DNA from: Aminobacter ciceronei
GTDB lineage: Bacteria > Pseudomonadota > Alphaproteobacteria > Rhizobiales > Rhizobiaceae
NCBI RefSeq assembly: GCF_014138625.1
Contig: NZ_JACJHY010000034.1
Location: forward strand, 1-64,000
Length of the DNA stretch: 64,000 bases
Direction of reading: 5' to 3'
The notes under the pieces are model-generated. The model saw nothing but the letters and a program-made list of their open reading frames with translations. It was not told where the DNA came from and did not search any database. Every line of letters begins with the position of its first letter. The stretch's first letter is position 1. Of this stretch, positions 25,333 to 34,516 are shown piece by piece. Made by a program: the position numbers and the translations under genes.

Positions 25333-26611
25333 CTATCCCGTGGAATGGTTGGCCGATACATGATCGGCCACTGCCGTCAGCCTTTCCCGCATTACCAGCG
25401 CCGTAATCGCCCCTGAAAGAAAAGTGAGCGCTGCAATCGACCCTATGGCCCAAGGAAGTCCGAAGGTATCGGCGATAAGTCCGGCCGACAGCGCTCCGAT
25501 GGCGTACCCCAGATCACGCCAGAAGCGGTACACGCTCAGTGACCTGGCGCGCCACGAAGGGTGTGAGGCATCCGAAACAGCCGCAATCAGGCTGGGGTAG
25601 ACCATTGCCGTTCCCAAGCCGAGCAACAGGCTTGCCACCAGCCACCAGCCACCAGCCGAAGTCCCTGGTGAGAGCTGTCATCATGAGTGCCACTGCCTGC
25701 ACCCACATTCCAGCAACGATCAGACCCTTCCGCCCCCAACGGTCGCTAAGCGGTCCAGTCAGCACTTGAAACAGTCCCCACACCCCAGGGTACACGGCCT
25801 TCAGGATGCCTATCTTCTCCACGCCGAGTCCGTTGGCGGCGAAAAAGAGCGGAAAGATGCCCCAACTCATACCATCATTGAGGTTGTTGACGAGCCCCGC
25901 CTGCGAGGCCGCAAAGAGATTGCGGTCGCGGAAGGTCGTCAGGGCGAACACTTCCCGAAAGCTGAGAGGGGATTCTTCCTTTGGATGGTTCGCCATTTCC
26001 AGTTGGACATGGGGGCGGGTGTCGCGCACCAGCAGAACCGACAAGGCCAACCCGAGAACCGCGTACACCACGCCAACATAGATCGGAATTGGTCGTAGAC
26101 CATATCGCCCCGCGAGGTACCCGGAGAGGAATGCGGTCAGGCCAACCGCGAAGTAGCCTGCGAACTCATTGAGGCCGACGGCGAGGCCGCGACCCTTGGG
26201 ACCGACGAGGTCGACCTTCATTATCACGGTCATCGACCAAGCCAGTCCCTGGCTGACTCCCAGCAATGCATTGGCGGCGATAATCCAGCTCCAACTGGGT
26301 GCCCAAAGGATCATGAAGGGCACCGGAAGGCCAAAGAGCCAGCCGAGGATGAGCACGCGCTTGCGCCCCCATCTGTCAGCGAGTTGGCCGGAGAGTAGAT
26401 TAGCGAAGGCTTTTACCACGCCGAAGCTGACAATGAATGAGACGACTAATGTCGTCGAGGCAATGCCAAATACTTCGGAACCTATGAGTGGCACCACAGT
26501 GCGCTCAATGCCCACCATGCCGCCGACAAAGGCATTGATCACCACAAGCAGGGCAAACTGCCGCCAGTTTTGCTTGAGCCCGAGGGCGATCCGCGGAGAT
26601 GATTGGATCAC
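25333..26611 (-). pseudogene. MFS transporter, frameshifted by a 7-bp repeat unit
   Basis: Two overlapping frames together encode one major facilitator protein of about 400 residues. The N-terminal frame (26611 to about 25640) has ~9 helices and MFS loops such as LADRWGRKRVLILGW and LSDRWGRKGLIVAG. The C-terminal frame resumes with SLLLGLGTAMVYPSLIAAVS and ends at 25333. The break is at three tandem copies of a 7-bp unit (25635-25655). Removing one copy restores a continuous reading frame (WWLVASLLLGLG). Start is GTG 26611. Substrate unknown. It may be a recent mutation, a contingency locus or a sequence error. Confidence 0.8.
25635..25655. repeat. Three tandem copies of CCACCAG inside the MFS gene
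   Basis: CCACCAG repeated three times without interruption, plus CC. Three copies shift the MFS frame; two copies would restore it. Slipped-strand change of one unit would switch the gene on or off. Confidence 0.85.
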
Positions 26612-26839
26612 TGCGCAATCCCGGAGTTCGCAGCCCGCGTCTGAGTGGCGTTGGGCGGAGGTGGGGGGATTTCGACCGTCATTGCCGCTATGAATGCATC
26701 CTCGTCCTCAACACGATGCGTCTTATAGCACATCTAGATGTTGAACTCCTCGGATCGCCTAGCTCTTTCGGCTACCTGTCATAAGCTCGAAGCGAGGCGT
26801 AGCATTAGTCCTGTTCACCTCAGGGATTTGGGGGGCCAG

Positions 26840-27226
26840 ATGGGCGTGGTGCGGTTTCGTACCAGAGACGCAATCGGGAACCTTTTAGGCTCAGTTGCGG
26901 TTGCGACAGCCCTCGTTCTGGCGATCAATCACGACCAGGCGCAAGCCCACGGAGCCGACACCGGTTGGACCTATCCTCCGGCATGCTGCGGGGGTGACCC
27001 CATTGAGGGAGATTGCCAGCGAATACCCTACGCTGCGGTCAAGACAAGGCTGAACGGCTTCGTTGTGACCCTCTACCCTGGCGATCATTGCCAGATTACA
27101 CGAAGGCAGACGTTTCTGATCCCATATGGAAACGAAATTGCGTCGGGAGAACGCGATTATCACATCTGCCTTCATCCCACCAAGAGAGACGCAAACTGCT
27201 TCTTCGCACCTCCAGACGGTGCCTGA
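26840..27226 (+). CDS. Small secreted Cys-rich protein, 128 aa
   Basis: ATG 26840 follows GGGGGGCC. A signal-like helix (GNLLGSVAVATALVLAINHD) ends near AQAHG. The mature part has six or more cysteines: YPPACCGGDPIEGDCQRI, then DHCQI, ICLH and NCFF. A YPPACC start and a CLH/CFF end recur in rhizobial secreted proteins, but I recall no function. The DUF1194 gene follows after 2 bp, so the pair is one operon. Confidence 0.65.
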   Translation: MGVVRFRTRDAIGNLLGSVAVATALVLAINHDQAQAHGADTGWTYPPACCGGDPIEGDCQRIPYAAVKTRLNGFVVTLYPGDHCQITRRQTFLIPYGNEIASGERDYHICLHPTKRDANCFFAPPDGA

Positions 27227-27228
27227 CA

Positions 27229-27975
27229 ATGAGCGCGAACCTCGCTGCCCCGCTGGGAGCGATGCTTGCTGCATCGGCGCTTTATACACCGCAGGCAAAT
27301 GCTGCTGACGTTGATGCGGCGATTGTGTTCGCGGTCGACGTCTCGGCATCCATCGATCCCGCCACCGCCAACCTGCAACGCGAAGGCCATGCCGCAGCAA
27401 TCTCTTCGCCCGAGGTCGTCGCAGCCATTACCCGCAACAGCACCGGTTGCATCGCAGTAACCTATGTCGAATGGGCAAGTTCTGGGCATGCGCGTTCGGT
27501 GGTGCCGTGGACAAGTGTCTGTGGCCTTAAGGATGCGCAAGCCGTGGCGTCGATCATCCTGAAGGAAGGCGATAGAGGCCTCGGATGTGAACAGACGTGC
27601 GCGACCTCCATTTCCTTCGCCATCGATCTCGGCTGTATGCTGCTCGACAGTTACGTTGGATCAGCCGCCAGCAAGGTCATCGATATCTCGGCCAATGGCA
27701 CCAACAATGACGGCTTGCCCGTTGCAGTGAGCCGACGGCGGGCGATTGCCAAGGGTTACACAATCAACGCAATCGCCATTCCCGAGATGATACTCAGCGT
27801 TGTTTACGATCTCACCGAATATTTCGACAACAATGTCATTGGTGGTCCGAGAGCATTTGTCATCGCGCCATCCACGACAACCGACTACGCGGCAGCGCTC
27901 CGCCGAAAACTCGTTGCTGAGATCAGTCTGTCGATCCGGCCACCCAGCAAGGAAATGGTCGTCGTCCGAGAGTAA
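27229..27975 (+). CDS. DUF1194 (vWA-like) secreted protein
   Basis: A 248-residue protein with a signal peptide (LGAMLAASALYTPQANA) and a DUF1194 domain, a von Willebrand A-like fold. The MIDAS-like motif is FAVDVSASIDP. Typical family segments are CIAVTYVEWASSG, KVIDISANGTNNDG and VIGGPRAFVIAP. It is probably periplasmic or surface-exposed. Function unknown. Cotranscribed with the Cys-rich gene. Confidence 0.8.
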   Translation: MSANLAAPLGAMLAASALYTPQANAADVDAAIVFAVDVSASIDPATANLQREGHAAAISSPEVVAAITRNSTGCIAVTYVEWASSGHARSVVPWTSVCGLKDAQAVASIILKEGDRGLGCEQTCATSISFAIDLGCMLLDSYVGSAASKVIDISANGTNNDGLPVAVSRRRAIAKGYTINAIAIPEMILSVVYDLTEYFDNNVIGGPRAFVIAPSTTTDYAAALRRKLVAEISLSIRPPSKEMVVVRE

Positions 27976-28025
27976 CGTCCCGGTCGCGGATCACTCCTCG
28001 CACCTCTTCTTTCGAATTCTTGTGG

Positions 28026-28295
28026 ATGAAATTTCCGGCATTCGGTAGCAAAACCACCAGTTCTTACCCTATCCGATCCGTGTACCTGCGGCCGATAAAC
28101 CATCAAGGATTCGCTCGGAAGCTCGACCAAGGAGAGAACGCTCTCGCCAGATGGAACGAGCTCCAGGCCGATTTCATCGATCTGCTGATCGACCGGAACC
28201 ACCGTTCAGGGCGCTTCATGGAGGAGTACTACTTTAGCCAGTGTCTGAAGCGGGTGCTCCATTTCGGTGACGACACCCGCGTCACGCTGCTGTAG
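28026..28295 (+). CDS. Hypothetical protein, 89 aa
   Basis: Frame from ATG 28026 (a TTG lies two codons upstream). The second half, ARWNELQADFIDLLIDRNHR and then EEYYFSQCLKRVLHFG, looks protein-like. The first ten codons are formed by a dispersed repeat also found at 49397. No domain recognised. It converges with the second nnrS, 16 bp apart. Confidence 0.4.
   Translation: MKFPAFGSKTTSSYPIRSVYLRPINHQGFARKLDQGENALARWNELQADFIDLLIDRNHRSGRFMEEYYFSQCLKRVLHFGDDTRVTLL
28037..28059 (+). repeat. Dispersed direct repeat, copy A
   Basis: CGGCATTCGGTAGCAAAA then CCACCA. Copy B at 49397-49420 differs only by one extra A in the A-run. Same orientation, 21.4 kb apart. Similarity ends outside about 27 bases. 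Confidence 0.7.
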
Positions 28296-28311
28296 CGGAA
28301 CTCTGCACCTG

Positions 28312-29487
28312 TTACGTTAGTTTGGGTTGCAACAAAGCCTTCCCGAAGAGCGCTGCGAATCCCAGGAACGCGACCGACCATGCCGCTCCTGCGATCTCGA
28401 TCAGATGGAGTTCCGGGAGAAAGACGGCCGCAATGCGCAAACCTGCAGCCGCGATGATGGCCGCAAACAGGAAAGCTGCTCCGTGTCCTGCCTTTAGCGG
28501 CCGCCCGGTGTGACCCAGCGTGGCGCGTACCATGACGGAAAGTGTCATGGCGCCGATGGCTCCGCCGCCAAGGGCATGTATCCCCGCTGCGACAGGCAGG
28601 CTCTCGGGAAGCACGATAGAAGCCGCCAGGAGAGTGAAACCCACCGGAATGAATCCATAGGCGAGGTGGAGGACCAGGACCAGTGGATCCTTGATGGTCC
28701 GGTCACCGGCCCATCGCGCCAGGCGTACCGACTGCAAAGCGGCCGCCATCCCTAGCGCAACGGCCGTAACTACGCTGGTTGGAGCGAAGCACCATGAGGC
28801 GAGCGCAAGCGCGCCGACTGCAAGAGAGACCACGTCGAAGCGATTGAAAGGCACGGGAAGGCGTCCCGGATTCTGCCGGACAAGCCAGTTCCGCGTAAAG
28901 CTCGGTATGATCCTTCCGCCGATGATCATGACCAGCAGCACCGCGGCGCTCATGCCAAGCCGTCGGCTCGTGTCGGAAAGGCCGAGATAATGAGCTTCAA
29001 GGTGGAAACATACGTTTGCTGCCAGAAGCATAGCCAGCGGCAGCAGCACTTTCAGATTGCGCCAGTTTCGGCCCGCAACGATTTCAATGGTGGCCGCCAG
29101 AGCCACTGCGCCAAGGAATGCCGCGTCCACCATCGCCGCCACTTGCCAGCCAATGGCAGACGAGAAAAACACCGCGAGGCGGCCTGCGATCCAGATCACC
29201 ACGAGACCCAAGAGGGGAAATCCCTGAACGGGCAGGCGGCCCGTCCAGTTCGGAATGGCAGTGAGCAGGAAACCAGTGACGATCGCCGCCAGATAGCCGA
29301 ACAGCATCTCATGAACATGCCAGTCCAGTGGCGCCAGAAGGCTGTAGGTCTCAAGGTGGCCAGCATAAAGCGGGAGCCAGAACAGGATCGAGAGTCCCGC
29401 GTACAACGACCCGAGCAGAAAGAATGGCCTGAACCCGTACGACAGTATTGCTGGTCCTTTGTAGGACCGTAGTCTTGGAATTCCCAT
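28312..29487 (-). CDS. nnrS: NnrS family protein, second copy
   Basis: A 391-residue, ~12-helix protein with the canonical NnrS start AILSYGFRPFFLLGSLYAGL, and with DWHVHEMLFGYLAAIVTGFL, LLTAIPNWTGRLPVQG and MIIGGRIIPSFTRNWL. It is closer to the classic NnrS pattern than the copy at 15958, for example in the HVHEM motif. Start ATG 29487; the frame is open upstream through the pseudoazurin terminator, which argues against a longer form. It lies downstream of pseudoazurin on the same strand, with a strong terminator between them. Confidence 0.92.
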   Translation of the reverse strand: MGIPRLRSYKGPAILSYGFRPFFLLGSLYAGLSILFWLPLYAGHLETYSLLAPLDWHVHEMLFGYLAAIVTGFLLTAIPNWTGRLPVQGFPLLGLVVIWIAGRLAVFFSSAIGWQVAAMVDAAFLGAVALAATIEIVAGRNWRNLKVLLPLAMLLAANVCFHLEAHYLGLSDTSRRLGMSAAVLLVMIIGGRIIPSFTRNWLVRQNPGRLPVPFNRFDVVSLAVGALALASWCFAPTSVVTAVALGMAAALQSVRLARWAGDRTIKDPLVLVLHLAYGFIPVGFTLLAASIVLPESLPVAAGIHALGGGAIGAMTLSVMVRATLGHTGRPLKAGHGAAFLFAAIIAAAGLRIAAVFLPELHLIEIAGAAWSVAFLGFAALFGKALLQPKLT

Positions 29488-29500
29488 TCTTGCGACTTTC

Positions 29501-29538
29501 AAAAAAAGAACCGGGCGGTCAAGAAATGTCCGCCCGGT
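29501..29538 (-). terminator. Intrinsic terminator of the pseudoazurin gene
   Basis: On the minus strand a 9-bp GC stem (ACCGGGCGG and CCGCCCGGT) with an 11-base loop is followed by TTCTTTTTTT. It lies 42 bp after the pseudoazurin stop and just before the nnrS start. Confidence 0.9.
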
Positions 29539-29579
29539 CGGCCTCAGCGAGGGTAATTGAGGCCAGGAGGAGAGCGTAA

Positions 29580-30026
29580 TTACTTGGCGGCTACCGCCTG
29601 GCCGAAGAGTTCGGCGAACGCTGCCTTGGCCTTCCCGGTCTGCTTGACGGCCTTGGCCGCATCGGCGTTGACTGGCTGGCCGACAACCACGAGGGCGACC
29701 ATGCCCATGCCGTAGTGGGGAGTGCACTTCACCCCGTAGACGCCTTCCTTGTCGAGGGTCACCGTGATCTCCTCGTTCATCTTACTTTTGAAATCGGCGG
29801 CGCCTTCAGGGATCATGCCCTTGATGGACTCGGCGTTGTGCGACTTATCGGTCGGCACGAACTTCACTGTGTCGCCAGGCGCTGCCTGAACGAAGTTCGG
29901 CTGAAAGACCATTGCGCCCTTTTCGCCCTTGTTGAGCATTTGGACCACGTGTTCCGCAGCATTGGCGCCGCCAGCGAATACGAAGAGCGAAACGGCAGTC
30001 GTGAGGTGGAGGAGGAATTTCATCAT
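29580..30026 (-). CDS. paz: Pseudoazurin, blue copper electron carrier
   Basis: A 148-residue periplasmic cupredoxin. The signal peptide ends at GGANA then [10 protein letters not shown]. Type 1 copper ligands are His in KSHNAES and the Cys-His-Met set in [11 protein letters not shown]. It carries electrons from the bc1 complex to NirK, and possibly to NosZ and NorC. A near-ideal NnrR operator is centred 76 bp upstream, giving a predicted leader of about 35 nt. Confidence 0.95.
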   Translation of the reverse strand: MMKFLLHLTTAVSLFVFAGGANAAEHVVQMLNKGEKGAMVFQPNFVQAAPGDTVKFVPTDKSHNAESIKGMIPEGAADFKSKMNEEITVTLDKEGVYGVKCTPHYGMGMVALVVVGQPVNADAAKAVKQTGKAKAAFAELFGQAVAAK

Positions 30027-30091
30027 ATGCCTTTCTAGCGATCTGTGGCTGCGTCAGCAGTTGCCTCTCACTACTCCGATTGCCGTCGAGG

Positions 30092-30113
30092 GAATTTGCG
30101 ATTGCGCAAATTC
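30092..30113. promoter_or_regulatory. Perfect 9-4-9 NnrR-type operator for pseudoazurin
   Basis: Arms GAATTTGCG and CGCAAATTC flank ATTG, the most symmetrical box in the window. The TTGCG-N4-CGCAA core is the NnrR consensus. Centre 30102.5 fits class II activation of the pseudoazurin gene. Confidence 0.8.
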
Positions 30114-30287
30114 GGCAAGAAAACCTTGGAAGTGGTGCGACCTCGGGATGGCTAACTACCGAAGACGGTTGAAGTTCGATGTTTGTGGGAGGTTTGGCCC
30201 CTCGGAGAAGGAATTCGCGGATGGTAGTTCGCGCGACGCGAACCGTCTTTCCCCCAGAGGGTAACGGGCAAGACTCCCGCAAGACGA

Positions 30288-30301
30288 TTGACACAGATCA
30301 A
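30288..30301. promoter_or_regulatory. Fnr/FixK-type operator for the universal stress gene
   Basis: TTGAC-ACAG-ATCAA, closer to the Fnr/FixK consensus (TTGAT-N4-ATCAA) than to the NnrR form used elsewhere here. Centre 30294.5 predicts a start about 38 nt before the UspA-like gene. Confidence 0.7.
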
Positions 30302-30373
30302 TCTATTTTTTCTTCTTGGGGTACACAGTGCCGTACGCACGATAGCCACAAAACCGCAGCAGTGGAGGTAGTT

Positions 30374-30793
30374 TTGTACACGAACATTCTCATAACCACG
30401 GATGGCTCGGAACTTGCGCAGAAGGGTGTCGACCACGGCCTGACGTTAGCGAAGAGCCTTGGCAGCAAAGCGACTGTGATAACGGTGGCGGAGCCCTACC
30501 CACTGCACAGCCCCGCTACAATCGGGTCATGGACTGAAGCTCAGCAACATCATGCTGATGCTGCCTTGAATTTGGCAAAAGAAGCGGCCGCTAAGATGGG
30601 CGTGACCATCGAAGTAGTGCTGGCGTCGCATACATCGCCCGCGGAAGCGATCGTCAAAACAGCACAAGATCGGGGATGCAACCTCATCGTTATCGCATCC
30701 CACGGCCGACGTGGTGTGAGCAGGCTTTTGCTCGGAAGCCAAACCGCGGAAGTTGTCCACCTCTCCAAGATTCCGGTGCTTGTCGTACGGTAG
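30374..30793 (+). CDS. Universal stress protein (UspA family)
   Basis: A 139-residue single-domain USP beginning YTNILITTDGSELAQKGVDH. The ATP-binding G-2x-G-9x-G(S/T) region is seen in IASHGRRGVSRLLLGSQTAE near the C-terminus. TTG 30374 is the best start, because GGAGGT lies 7 bases before it and no ATG fits. Its FixK/Fnr-like box and position opposite pseudoazurin suggest low-oxygen induction. Confidence 0.88.
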   Translation: MYTNILITTDGSELAQKGVDHGLTLAKSLGSKATVITVAEPYPLHSPATIGSWTEAQQHHADAALNLAKEAAAKMGVTIEVVLASHTSPAEAIVKTAQDRGCNLIVIASHGRRGVSRLLLGSQTAEVVHLSKIPVLVVR

Positions 30794-30911
30794 AGCCGTG
30801 CGAACTACCCAGGCCTGCAGTGCCGCGCCGACGCCAAGCGCCAGCGCGGTCTGCCATTGCACGGAGCGCCGAAAGATAGCTATCGCCTCTCTGAGGAGAC
30901 GCGTCCAAGCG

Positions 30912-31109
30912 CTATTGATTTGTCGCCAAGTTTCGAGCTTCGGCGCGGGCAACAATTAGCTGTCGCAGCTGGGCTTCGTCCATCCCGCTCGCCGGAAGTT
31001 GGGCGATTATGTCAGCAACGGCCGCAACGACAGAAATTACATTCGGTGGACTGATGAGGTCGAGATAACGGTCGACCGCATCGAGGGCCTCTTTCTCATA
31101 TTTGTCCAT
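30912..31109 (-). CDS. Small hypothetical protein, 65 aa
   Basis: Begins MDKYEKEALDAVDRYLDLIS, continues with a hydrophobic stretch VISVVAAVADIIAQLPASG, and ends helical and charged. It follows the ferritin-like gene by 11 bp on the same strand, so it is part of that transcript. No family recalled. The 30794-30911 gap shows no gene I can support. Confidence 0.6.
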   Translation of the reverse strand: MDKYEKEALDAVDRYLDLISPPNVISVVAAVADIIAQLPASGMDEAQLRQLIVARAEARNLATNQ

Positions 31110-31120
31110 CTTTGGTCCTG

Positions 31121-31963
31121 TCAGCGGATCGCGCTAAGGCAGTGAACCGTAGCAGCCGCGAACTTCTGGGCGCGATTGCGTTCCGATTCAGTCGGAAGCC
31201 GTTCGCCGAAATCGAGATAGCAGTCCAGGAGCAGCTCGCAAAGTGCCGCCATCCCCAGCGAGCCTGCGCTTGGTGTGTTTTGCAGCAGGGGCGAATGGCC
31301 AAGCGGCGATCTCGCCAGGCTATCCGCGCGCATCCGTGCTTGGCGCGCAAGCTCCCGCAGCCGTGTTCCCTCGGCGGCAGTTCCGCGGGCAGCTGCGACT
31401 TCAAGCTGTTCGGAAAGCCGAAGCTCCATCTCGTCCCAAGCGAAAGCCGTCCTTCTGGATGCGGTCCGCTGCTTGTGAAACGCCAGCCTTCGCTCCCGGC
31501 GCAACGTGGCTACGTGCCCCAGCTCCTCCCTCGCCATCGTCTCCGCTGCCTCCCGCAACTCGTTTGTCGGTGCGCGCGCGGCCATGTAGGTCCAGAAGAC
31601 AAAGGCGCGCTCTTCGTTGCGCACCGCCATCGAGAACGCCCGATAGCCGTTCAGCAGCTCGGGTGCGATGGTTCCCGCTCCCTCATCGTCGAAAACGTCG
31701 GAGAGCTGCCAACTGATCCGTGATTGTTCTGGCTGCTTGCCGCTGACCTGGTGGGACCAGTGCGTGACGTTGTCGATGTGTTGCCTTTCCTCCGCGGCCA
31801 ATCTGTCAAAAACGCCGGCGAGATCGGTCCGGCCTTCCTTGCGCATTCTGGAAGACAGTTCTGAATAGCCCGAGGCGGCCTCCTGCTCCATCGCATAGGC
31901 GAGGGCGATTAGCTCGTCCATCGTATCGACGGACACATAGGGCTCCCATTTCAGAACCGACAT
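31121..31963 (-). CDS. Ferritin/rubrerythrin-like protein, 280 aa
   Basis: The N-terminal ~160 residues form a four-helix diiron domain: YAMEQEAASGYSELSSRM, AAEERQHIDNVTHW, RNEERAFVFWTYM and REELGHVATLRRER give the E-x6-Y and E-E-x-x-H ligand pattern of rubrerythrin-like proteins. The C-terminal ~110 residues are helical and unfamiliar. GGGAGGAAG lies before ATG 31963. It is divergent from nosR and shares a promoter region with one NnrR-type box. It may store iron, sense oxygen or protect against NO or peroxide (inference). Confidence 0.75.
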   Translation of the reverse strand: MSVLKWEPYVSVDTMDELIALAYAMEQEAASGYSELSSRMRKEGRTDLAGVFDRLAAEERQHIDNVTHWSHQVSGKQPEQSRISWQLSDVFDDEGAGTIAPELLNGYRAFSMAVRNEERAFVFWTYMAARAPTNELREAAETMAREELGHVATLRRERRLAFHKQRTASRRTAFAWDEMELRLSEQLEVAAARGTAAEGTRLRELARQARMRADSLARSPLGHSPLLQNTPSAGSLGMAALCELLLDCYLDFGERLPTESERNRAQKFAAATVHCLSAIR

Positions 31964-32020
31964 GAACTTCCTCCCAGCACGAACTTTGGAACAACCTAGA
32001 ACGGGATGCTGACCTTCAGT

Positions 32021-32034
32021 TTGCGCTGGATCAA
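32021..32034. promoter_or_regulatory. NnrR/Fnr-type operator between ferritin-like gene and nosR
   Basis: TTG-N8-CAA (spacer CGCTGGAT), extended by T and AG on the flanks. Centre 32027.5 predicts a 23-nt leader for the ferritin-like gene and about 104 nt for nosR. It is the only such box in the gap. Confidence 0.72.
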
Positions 32035-32172
32035 AGACGCGCGGGCTTAAGCCGTCTTTATCGCTCTCGAGCCAGCGACCTGCATGCGGTTGCAGTCTCG
32101 TCGCGTGGGCAACCACCCCGTGGGCAAAAGACGAGCCTTGGCGAAGTCGCTAGGCCGAACCGGAATTCGATC

Positions 32173-34497
32173 GTGACAAGCGCATTTCTCCCCCAAGCCA
32201 AGAAGGCAGCCGCCAGAACCTTGATGGCCGCCTTGGCAGTTACTGCAATCGCCTTCGTTATTTTTGGGCAACGGGCTGACGCTTCAGCGGCGAGCCGGGT
32301 TGCCGAATTCTTGCCCAAGGCGCAGCCCGGCGAGTTCTTCCAAGGCGCCGAACGGTTCGGCGAACTTGCAGGAGAGCCGCCGCTCGCCCCTGTATATCGA
32401 GGCGACGACATCCTGGGGTACGTCTACCTCAATTCGGATTTCACCAGCGCGGTCGGCTATTCCGGCAAGCCGATCCATATCCTGGTCGGCATTGACAAGC
32501 ACGGCGTTGTCCGTGGGTTCAAGCTCGTTGACCACAAGGAGCCCATCGTCCTCATTGGCATCCCCGAGAAAAAGGTGGTCGCCGCGCTGAACGCGCTCAT
32601 AGGCAAGGACATGGGGCGGGTAGCAGCGGGCGCTGAGCGACCGCCCCAGGTGGACATCGTCAGCGGCGCAACGGTTACCGTGCTCGTGATGGGCGACAGC
32701 ATCGTGCGGTCGGCGGTTAAGCTGATCCGAAGCAACAGACTGGGGGAAGCAGGACTGGCGTCCGCTCCCGCCCACGCTGCGACGACGAAGCTCGACCTGT
32801 CCAAACGCGAAGTCCACGATTGGGAGGCTCTCGTCGGGGACGGCTCGGTCCGAAAACTGCAGCTGTCGGTGGGCGAAGTTACCGAGGCGTTCAAGCAGGC
32901 TGGCTTGGCGCAGGCCGCCGCACGGCCTGAATCGAACACTCCAGGCGACCGTTTCATCGAACTTTACATCGCTCCAGTCAGTGTACCGTCGATAGGCCTC
33001 AGCCTGCTCGGCAAGAGCGGGTTCGAGCGGATGCAGTCGATGCTAAAGCCTGGCCAGCAGGCGATCGTTGTTGCCGGGGACGGGCTCTATTCGTTCAAGG
33101 GATCCGGATACGTCCGGGGAGGCATTTTCGACCGGATCGAACTCCTCCAGGATGGACAAGGAGTACGCTTCCGCGACCGCAATCACTCCCGCCTCGGCGA
33201 TCTGGCAGCGGCCGGCGCACCGCGGCTGCGAGAGATCGCATTGTTCGTCGTGCCGCCGGAGTTTTCGCTGGACCTGACCGAGCCTTGGGAACTGCAGTTG
33301 CTGGTGCAGCGCAGCTTTGGCGCACGCGAGAAGGCGACGCTTCCCTTCAACGTCGGCTATACGCTGCCGAAACAATACCTGACCGTGAATGAGCCGCCGG
33401 CACCGCCGGTGGCTCAGTCACAGCCTTCGACAGCCGCATCGCCCGCAGCCCAGCCTGACGCCAGCGCCGGAACATTTCCAGACGAAGAGCCGCTCTGGGT
33501 CAGGATGTGGAAGATGAACACCGTGTCTATCGGCATCACGGTGTTAGGGCTTCTTGTCCTTACCGCCATTTTCTTTTTCCAGGATTGGCTTGTGCGGCGG
33601 CCGAAGCTTTTTGGCTGGGTGCGTCGCGGCTTTCTGTTGTTCACGCTCGTTTGGCTCGGCTGGTACGCCAATGCGCAGCTGTCCGTAGTCAATGTGCTGA
33701 CCTTCACAAACTCCCTGATTACCAACTTCAATTGGGAGTTCTTCCTTTCCGCGCCCCTCGTTTTCGTCTTGTGGGCGTCGGTCGCGGCAGGCCTGCTGTT
33801 TTGGGGGCGCGGGCCGTTCTGCGGCTGGCTTTGTCCCTTCGGCGCCTTGCAGGAGCTAACCAACAATCTGGCCCAATGGCTGAAAGTGCCTCAGCTGAAG
33901 GTGCCTTTCGGGCTGCATGAGCGGCTGTGGCCTATCAAGTACATTATCTTCCTAGGGCTGTTCGGGCTCTCCTTCTACTCCGTCGCGCTGGCAGAAATGT
34001 TCGCGGAGGTCGAGCCGTTCAAGACGGCCATCATCCTTAAATTCGCGCGGGAATGGCCATTCGTGATCTTTGCGCTGACGATCGTGTCACTCGGACTTTT
34101 CGTCGAGCGGTTTTACTGCCGCTACCTCTGCCCGCTGGGCGCAGCGCTCGCCATCCCTGGCCGGATCAGGATGTTCGAATGGCTCAAGCGCTATCCGGAT
34201 TGCGGCTCGCCGTGCCAGCGCTGTGCCAAGGAATGTCCGGTGCAGGCAATTCATCCGGAAGGCCAGATCAACGTCAACGAATGCATCTACTGCATGCATT
34301 GCCAGGAACTCTACCACGACGACCATCGCTGCCCGCACATGATCCAGGTGCGGCTGAAGCGCGAAAAGTTCCAGGCGCTTTCGTCGCCTTCCTTGCGCAG
34401 CGACAACGATCGCGGACCTGCAAAGCCTGTAATCACCCATCGGGGCGCTCCAATTCCCCCAGCGCCGGGGAAAGCCGAGCCGACGAAACAGCCATGA
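32173..34497 (+). CDS. nosR: NosR, membrane flavo-iron-sulfur protein of N2O reduction
   Basis: A 774-residue protein. A periplasmic FMN-binding domain holds the [12 protein letters not shown] flavin attachment segment near residue 170. Membrane helices start at ~450. Two Cys-Pro motifs, [12 protein letters not shown] and [12 protein letters not shown], are followed by cytoplasmic ferredoxin motifs [13 protein letters not shown] and CIYCMHCQ. NosR feeds electrons to NosZ and is needed for nosZ expression or maturation. GTG 32173 is the start that gives the usual length. nosZ follows after 19 bp. Confidence 0.95.
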   Translation: MTSAFLPQAKKAAARTLMAALAVTAIAFVIFGQRADASAASRVAEFLPKAQPGEFFQGAERFGELAGEPPLAPVYRGDDILGYVYLNSDFTSAVGYSGKPIHILVGIDKHGVVRGFKLVDHKEPIVLIGIPEKKVVAALNALIGKDMGRVAAGAERPPQVDIVSGATVTVLVMGDSIVRSAVKLIRSNRLGEAGLASAPAHAATTKLDLSKREVHDWEALVGDGSVRKLQLSVGEVTEAFKQAGLAQAAARPESNTPGDRFIELYIAPVSVPSIGLSLLGKSGFERMQSMLKPGQQAIVVAGDGLYSFKGSGYVRGGIFDRIELLQDGQGVRFRDRNHSRLGDLAAAGAPRLREIALFVVPPEFSLDLTEPWELQLLVQRSFGAREKATLPFNVGYTLPKQYLTVNEPPAPPVAQSQPSTAASPAAQPDASAGTFPDEEPLWVRMWKMNTVSIGITVLGLLVLTAIFFFQDWLVRRPKLFGWVRRGFLLFTLVWLGWYANAQLSVVNVLTFTNSLITNFNWEFFLSAPLVFVLWASVAAGLLFWGRGPFCGWLCPFGALQELTNNLAQWLKVPQLKVPFGLHERLWPIKYIIFLGLFGLSFYSVALAEMFAEVEPFKTAIILKFAREWPFVIFALTIVSLGLFVERFYCRYLCPLGAALAIPGRIRMFEWLKRYPDCGSPCQRCAKECPVQAIHPEGQINVNECIYCMHCQELYHDDHRCPHMIQVRLKREKFQALSSPSLRSDNDRGPAKPVITHRGAPIPPAPGKAEPTKQP

Positions 34498-34516
34498 GCG
34501 AAAAAAGGAGGCTCAA

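Noticed and set aside
30527-30955. A 142-aa minus-strand frame with a short hydrophobic run after the universal stress gene
   Set aside because: Most of it overlaps the stress gene antisense; the free 5' part is under 60 codons and matches nothing I know.
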